Part shown: in pieces, positions 60,200-64,000 of the stretch
How positions within the stretch are numbered: position 1 is the stretch's first letter
How the letters are laid out: each line of letters begins with the position of its first letter
NCBI GenBank assembly: GCA_021793215.1
Contig: JAJYTE010000003.1
Span: 57,920 to 121,919, forward strand
Direction: 5' to 3'
Length of the DNA: 64,000 nt
Origin: Bacillota bacterium
GTDB taxonomy: Bacteria; Bacillota; Sulfobacillia; JAJZYS01; JAJYTV01
Position numbers and translations under genes: made by a program
Notes under the pieces: generated by a model
What the model was told of the DNA's origin: nothing
The model's database searches: none
Seen by the model: only the letters and a program-made list of their open reading frames with translations

Positions 60200-61393
60200 T
60201 CAGGTACCCTTCGGGAGTCGCCCGCTCCGCGCGATCTCCCCATATCGTCGCCCGCTTGGGCGCACCGTCCGGTGCTGCGTCGCGCGGTCGACTCCGATGA
60301 TTCCGAACTGCGGCCGGTAGCCCTCCGCCCACTCGAAGTTGTCGAGCAGCGACCAGTACTGGTAGCCGATCACGGGCACACCCTGATGAAGCGCCTTCGA
60401 GACGGCCGCGAGGTGGTCGACGATGTACGCGAGGCGCTGATCGTCCTGGGCCGCCGCGATGCCGTTCTCGGTGATCATGATAGGTCTATCGTACGCCCGG
60501 AGGGCAAGGAGCGCTCGGTACAGACCCTGGGGCGAGATGGACCAACCCATCTCGGTGCGGGGCTCGTCCTCGGAAGCGAGCGGCACGCCCCGCAGCGGCC
60601 CGGTGACGTAGCGCGTGCTGTAGTAGTTGAGTCCGATGAAATCCTGCGCCTGACGCACTGCCCCGAGGTACCAGCGATTGAGCAGGTAGCTCTGAAGGCG
60701 GCTCCCGCCGCGGTGCAACGCGCGGTGCCCGTCGAGCGGCTGGAAGTCGATCCAGTGCTTCGCGACGCCGAGCAGCATGTCCGGATGGCGGGCGCGGATC
60801 CGGCCGTACGCGGCGAGGTGCCAGGAGACGAGTCGGCGCGCGGCGGCTAGGGCCGCAGTGGGGGAGCGTTTGCCGGGCGGCCAGACGCCGTCGACGTAGC
60901 CCATCAAAACGAGGATCATCGGTTCATTGATCGTGAGCACGTAGCGAGCAGCGCCCTCGAGGGCGTCGGCGGCGACGGCGCAGTAGGCGGCGAACCGCTC
61001 GGTGCTGCCCGGTGAGAGTACTCCCCCGTTCGCACTCAGCCATCGCGGCAGCGTGAAGTGGTGGAGTGAGACGATCGGCTCGACGCCGAATTCCCGGCAG
61101 CGGAGCGCCATGTCGCGGTAGTGCGCGAGTTCGCGCTCGTCGAAGCGGCCCGGCTCCGGCTCGATCCGGCTCCACTCCAGCGAGAAGCGGTACGAGTTGA
61201 GACCGAGGTCACGCGCCATGGCGATGTCCTCGGGGTACCTTTGGTAGTGCTCGCAAGCGCTGCCGGAGAGGTCCCTCGAGCCCTTGGCGAGTTCCCAGTC
61301 CCACCAGTCGCAATTGTCGTTGCCGCCTTCGACCTGGTGCGAAGACGTCGCCGCGCCGAAGAGAAACTCATCGGGGAAGTCGCGAACGGGCAA
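60200..61393 (-). CDS. GH1-family beta-glucosidase
   Basis: This 397-residue family 1 glycosidase hydrolyses beta-glucosides or beta-galactosides. The acid/base Glu157 lies in TINEPMI and the nucleophile Glu309 in MITENGIAA; the N-terminal FLFGAATSSHQVEGG is the family signature. TTG 61393 is preferred because GGAAGGA precedes it; the extension to 61429 is not conserved. It is the first gene of the operon GH1-lysA-pfkB-GH4-FAD oxidase. The protein has no signal peptide, so it acts in the cytoplasm. Whether it prefers phosphorylated substrates is unclear. Confidence 0.93.
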   Translation of the reverse strand: MPVRDFPDEFLFGAATSSHQVEGGNDNCDWWDWELAKGSRDLSGSACEHYQRYPEDIAMARDLGLNSYRFSLEWSRIEPEPGRFDERELAHYRDMALRCREFGVEPIVSLHHFTLPRWLSANGGVLSPGSTERFAAYCAVAADALEGAARYVLTINEPMILVLMGYVDGVWPPGKRSPTAALAAARRLVSWHLAAYGRIRARHPDMLLGVAKHWIDFQPLDGHRALHRGGSRLQSYLLNRWYLGAVRQAQDFIGLNYYSTRYVTGPLRGVPLASEDEPRTEMGWSISPQGLYRALLALRAYDRPIMITENGIAAAQDDQRLAYIVDHLAAVSKALHQGVPVIGYQYWSLLDNFEWAEGYRPQFGIIGVDRATQHRTVRPSGRRYGEIARSGRLPKGT

Positions 61394-61462
61394 AGCGCTG
61401 CATCCTTCCGGGCGAAGACTAGGGGACACATTCCACGCCTTGGCGTCGGCACCTGCGCCCGC

Positions 61463-62218
61463 TCAGCCCTGGGTCTGGTACCCGCCATCGACGACCAGGG
61501 TGGAGCCGGTGACCATCGCCGAGAGGTCCGACGCGAGGAAGAGTACGGTCTGGGCCACGTCGAGCGGGGTGACCATGCGGCCCAGTGGGGTGCGGGTCAT
61601 GGCGCCCTCGATCAGCTCGTCCCGGTTGGGGAAATGCTGCAGCACGTCGGTCAGCACGACGCCTGGCTGCAGCGCGTTGACGCGGATCCCCTGCGGTCCG
61701 AGCTCCACGGCAAGGTGGCGGCAAAGCGACTCGATGGCCGCCTTCGACGCACCCACTGCAGTGTAGTAGGGCATGGCCCGGGTCGCCCCGATGCTCGAGA
61801 TCGCGACGATCGACCCGCCCCTGGGCATGAGCGGCGCCGCGAGCTGCGTGGAGTGCAGGAGGCCCCAGGCATTGATGTCCATCGTCCACTGGAAGTGGCG
61901 GCGGGTCAGATCCATCGCGCTCCGCTCCACACCGGACGCGGCGTTCGCAACCAGCAGGTCGATCGTGCCGAACCGCTCGCGCACCTCGTCGAACATGGCG
62001 GTGAGCGCGGGCGGGTCGGCCATGTTCGCCTTGATCGCGAACGCCTCGACGCCGCGGCTGCGCAGCTCCGAGAGCGTCGCGCCGGCCGCCCGGCGGTTGC
62101 GCAGGTAGTTGAAGGCAACGTCGACGCCTGCGTCGGCGAGCGCGATGGCGATCGCCTGTCCGATGCCGCGCCCGCCGCCTGTGACGACGGCGCGGCGGCC
62201 CTTGAGTTCCAGATCCAT
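61463..62218 (-). CDS. fabL: Enoyl-[ACP] reductase III
   Basis: FabL reduces enoyl-ACP with NADPH in fatty-acid synthesis and is found mainly in Bacilli. The 251-residue protein resembles B. subtilis FabL as I recall it in characteristic segments: NAASGV, ISSIGATRAMPYYTAVGASKAA and LQHFPNRDELIE, followed by TPLGRM. The Tyr-x6-Lys motif (Tyr152, Lys159) is present, distinguishing it from FabG. ATG 62218 has GGAGG seven bases upstream. It lies 69 bases upstream of the GH1 start on the same strand and may be a separate transcription unit. Confidence 0.88.
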   Translation of the reverse strand: MDLELKGRRAVVTGGGRGIGQAIAIALADAGVDVAFNYLRNRRAAGATLSELRSRGVEAFAIKANMADPPALTAMFDEVRERFGTIDLLVANAASGVERSAMDLTRRHFQWTMDINAWGLLHSTQLAAPLMPRGGSIVAISSIGATRAMPYYTAVGASKAAIESLCRHLAVELGPQGIRVNALQPGVVLTDVLQHFPNRDELIEGAMTRTPLGRMVTPLDVAQTVLFLASDLSAMVTGSTLVVDGGYQTQG

Positions 62219-62401
62219 CGCATCGCCTCCGTTCCGTTGTACCCGGGCACTCGTTTCGCGCCGGGCCCCAAGGAACCCTCCGGGGGGAAGGCTACGGGTG
62301 CCGCGGCCGCCCGCCGGACCGACCAAGGCACGGCTGCGGCAGGATCCGGCGCCCTGCGGCCGAAGAGGTCAGGGGTCTAGTGCTCCTCTTGGAGGTGTGA
62401 G

Positions 62402-62779
62402 ATGCGTATCCTTCACACAAGAATCCGCGTCCGTGATCTTGAGCGGTCCGTAGCCTTCTACCGGGACGTCCTCGGCCTCGAGGAGTCCGGCCGCAGCGAC
62501 TCGCCGATGGGCAATCGGCTCGCCTACATGCGCGATCGCGCGTCCGGGCACGAGATCGAGCTCTGCTACCAGCCTGAGGGCCGCCCCTTCGCGTTTCCGG
62601 AGGACATCTTCCACGTCGCCTTCGAAGTGAGCGACCTCTCTGCCGTCGGCGAGGACCTCGCCCGCCGCGGGATCCCGTTCACCGACGGGCCCCACGTCTC
62701 GCGCAGCGGTTCGGCGCTCGCCTTCATCGACGATCCCGACGGCTACGAGATCGAGCTCCTGCAGCGCGCGAAGCCATGA
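62402..62779 (+). CDS. gloA: Lactoylglutathione lyase / glyoxalase I
   Basis: This is a 125-residue vicinal-oxygen-chelate protein. The four metal ligands of glyoxalase I are all present: His5, Glu53, His71 and Glu118. The start MRILHTRIRVRDLERSVAFYRDVLGL is typical. It converts the methylglyoxal-thiol adduct to a lactoyl thioester. Bacillota usually use bacillithiol and not glutathione, so the thiol is uncertain. Its stop overlaps the start of an HTH-MBL gene, which may provide the second step. TTGGAGGTG lies upstream of the ATG. Confidence 0.9.
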   Translation: MRILHTRIRVRDLERSVAFYRDVLGLEESGRSDSPMGNRLAYMRDRASGHEIELCYQPEGRPFAFPEDIFHVAFEVSDLSAVGEDLARRGIPFTDGPHVSRSGSALAFIDDPDGYEIELLQRAKP

Positions 62780-63552
62780 CCGGCCTCGAGGACGACGCCT
62801 GCGACGTCCTGCGCAAGGCGCGCTTCGGCCTCGGCCGCTCCGTCGACGAGGTTGCGCGCTCCGCCGGCATGGAGAGCGGACGCCTTCAGGAGATCGAGGC
62901 GGGAGCCGAGGCGAGCGTGGGGGAGCTCGAGCGCTTGGCGCGTGTCCTCTCGCTGCGCGTGGCGCCGCTCCTGGCGATCGCGACGGGTCGGTACCAGCCG
63001 CCGCCGGCCTCGCAGCGCTTCGGCGCGTGGACCGTCACGCCCGTCTTCGCCGAGGACGTAGGCGCGTACTGCTACGCGGTCACATCCGGGGTCGCGCGGT
63101 TCGCGGTCGACGCTGGCGGCGGTGCCGGGCGCATCCGCGACGCCTTGGGCGGTCCGCCCGAGGCCGTGCTGCTGACCCATGGCCACCGCGACCACATCGC
63201 GGCGCTCGGGGAGTTCTCGGCACCCGCGCTCGCCCACCCGGACCTCGCGCGGGAGGTGGGCGGACGCCCGCTCGCAGACGGCGAGGATGCGCTCTCGCTG
63301 CGCGCCCTGTACTGCCCGGGCCACAGTGCCGACATGCTCACCTTCGCGGGGCCCGGGTTCGCGTTCGTGGGCGACACGCTCTTCGCGGGATCGCTCGGGC
63401 GCGCCGTGTCGCCGGGCCGGTACGCGGCACTGATCGGGAGTGCGAAGCGGATCCTCGCCCTCCCGAAGGAGACGGTGCTCTTCTGCGGGCACGGCCCCGC
63501 GACGACGGTCGCGTCGGAACTGGAGCACAACGCGTTCCCGATCGATTCCTAG
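62776..63552 (+). CDS. HTH-metallo-beta-lactamase fold fusion (glyoxalase II-like)
   Basis: This 258-residue protein has an XRE-like helix-turn-helix at residues 10-65 (SVDEVARSAGMESGRLQEIEAG) followed by a metallo-beta-lactamase domain with HGHRDH (135-140), His183 in CPGHSADM, Asp200 in VGDTLFAG and a final CGHGPATT. All metal ligands of a dinuclear hydrolase are present. The start overlaps gloA. Likely a thioester hydrolase completing methylglyoxal detoxification; the HTH might make it a self-regulating enzyme or simply be a structural remnant. Confidence 0.87.
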   Translation: MTGLEDDACDVLRKARFGLGRSVDEVARSAGMESGRLQEIEAGAEASVGELERLARVLSLRVAPLLAIATGRYQPPPASQRFGAWTVTPVFAEDVGAYCYAVTSGVARFAVDAGGGAGRIRDALGGPPEAVLLTHGHRDHIAALGEFSAPALAHPDLAREVGGRPLADGEDALSLRALYCPGHSADMLTFAGPGFAFVGDTLFAGSLGRAVSPGRYAALIGSAKRILALPKETVLFCGHGPATTVASELEHNAFPIDS

Positions 63553-63576
63553 CTGTGGCACGTTGGAGGGAAGAGC

Positions 63577-64000
63577 GTGGAGGTCTGGCGCGGCGCGGCG
63601 GTGCGCGAAGCGGTCGGGCGGAGCCTCGGTCCCGAGGCGATCGTCGTCGGTCGCCCCGGCCGGCCCAGCCCGAGCTGGCTGGCGGGACTGCCGTTCGGTC
63701 CGGACCAGTTCTTCCTCGGGGGCACGTTCGGTCCGTGGGCCGGCCGCGACCTCCCGCAGCTCCTCGAGGCGATGCTCGGTGCGCTGCCGCCGGGCGTCAA
63801 GCGCGTGTACCACTACGATTCCACCTGGCTCGACGCGGCGAAGGAAGCGTTCGAAGGCGCGGGGTTCCTGGAGTTCGTGCATCGCTACACGATGGTGCGC
63901 GCACTGCCGGCGCCGGGCCTTCTGGACGCGCCGCGCCTACACTTCGAGGCGCTTCGCCCGGGCAACGAGGCGGACTTCGCTCGAGCCTACGCCTCCTGCC
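63577..64000 (+). CDS. GNAT-like protein, N-terminal part (runs off the window)
   Basis: GTG 63577 has GGAGG seven bases upstream and opens a frame that continues past the window end (141 residues seen). The first 105 residues contain FGPDQFFLGGTFGPWAGRD and LPPGVKRVYHYDSTWLDAAKEAFEGAGF, with an acetyltransferase-like ending (AAKEAFEGAGFLEFVHRYTMVR). A second domain begins at LHFEALRPGNEADFARAYASC. This suggests a tandem GNAT protein, but the family is uncertain without the rest. Confidence 0.55.
   Translation, partial: MEVWRGAAVREAVGRSLGPEAIVVGRPGRPSPSWLAGLPFGPDQFFLGGTFGPWAGRDLPQLLEAMLGALPPGVKRVYHYDSTWLDAAKEAFEGAGFLEFVHRYTMVRALPAPGLLDAPRLHFEALRPGNEADFARAYASC

Overview
The window reads as chromosome from a high-GC, endospore-forming member of the Bacillota. 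Sporulation and germination genes (spoVT, a gerA/gerB/gerC receptor operon), an AbrB-type transition regulator, a FabL-type enoyl reductase and an FMN riboswitch-controlled rib operon all point that way. GC content is high and many genes start with GTG or TTG; two appear to start with CTG behind perfect Shine-Dalgarno sequences. An acyl-CoA/phenylacetate catabolic block and B12-dependent ribonucleotide reductases suggest a respiring heterotroph. I cannot name genus or species.

1-16.3 kb: the 3' end of mfd, then spoVT with a sigma-G-like promoter, then the translationally coupled germinant receptor operon. Next come a divergent pair of acyl-CoA ligases (5.3-8.4 kb) and a seven-gene + strand run: PaaK, EthD protein, two enoyl-CoA hydratases, a 3-hydroxyacyl-CoA dehydrogenase, a catalytically degenerate paralog of it, and a thiolase. 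An amino-acid dehydrogenase follows. A DevS/DevR-like two-component system lies on the - strand.

16.4-26.7 kb: two adenosylcobalamin-dependent (class II) ribonucleotide reductases. The first carries an intein inserted exactly at its catalytic cysteine. Between them lie a frameshifted PNPOx-like gene and a beta-carbonic anhydrase. A lower-GC accessory patch follows, with a broken antitoxin gene, a Nudix hydrolase, a GNAT remnant and an intact Phd/VapC toxin-antitoxin pair that is probably leaderless.

27-44.7 kb: an M23-like membrane protein lacking a zinc ligand, a GH113-like lipoprotein, proBA, a BNR-propeller/MoaD-like pair, an EamA transporter, and a scar of pseudogenes (Mrr, MocR, LysE) bounded by ~50-bp direct repeats. 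Then come an AAC(3)-family protein, an epimerase, a pentapeptide-repeat protein, a degenerate phosphoesterase, a secreted Ycf48-like propeller, an MFS transporter and a DUF3311/sodium symporter pair.

44.4-64 kb: DUF202, abrB and a DUF5069-family gene with an in-frame TGA where I recall the family having Cys, followed by a SECIS-like hairpin. This is the best candidate here for something undescribed. After a decayed phosphatase come the FMN-riboswitch ribDE-BA-H operon, DUF6530, WrbA, a Lon-like protease, class II aldolase and an SDR. A - strand operon of GH1, lysA, PfkB kinase, GH4 and an FAD oxidase follows. The window closes with fabL, glyoxalase I, an HTH-metallo-beta-lactamase fusion and the start of a GNAT-like gene. 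No rRNA, complete tRNA, CRISPR array or intact insertion sequence was seen.
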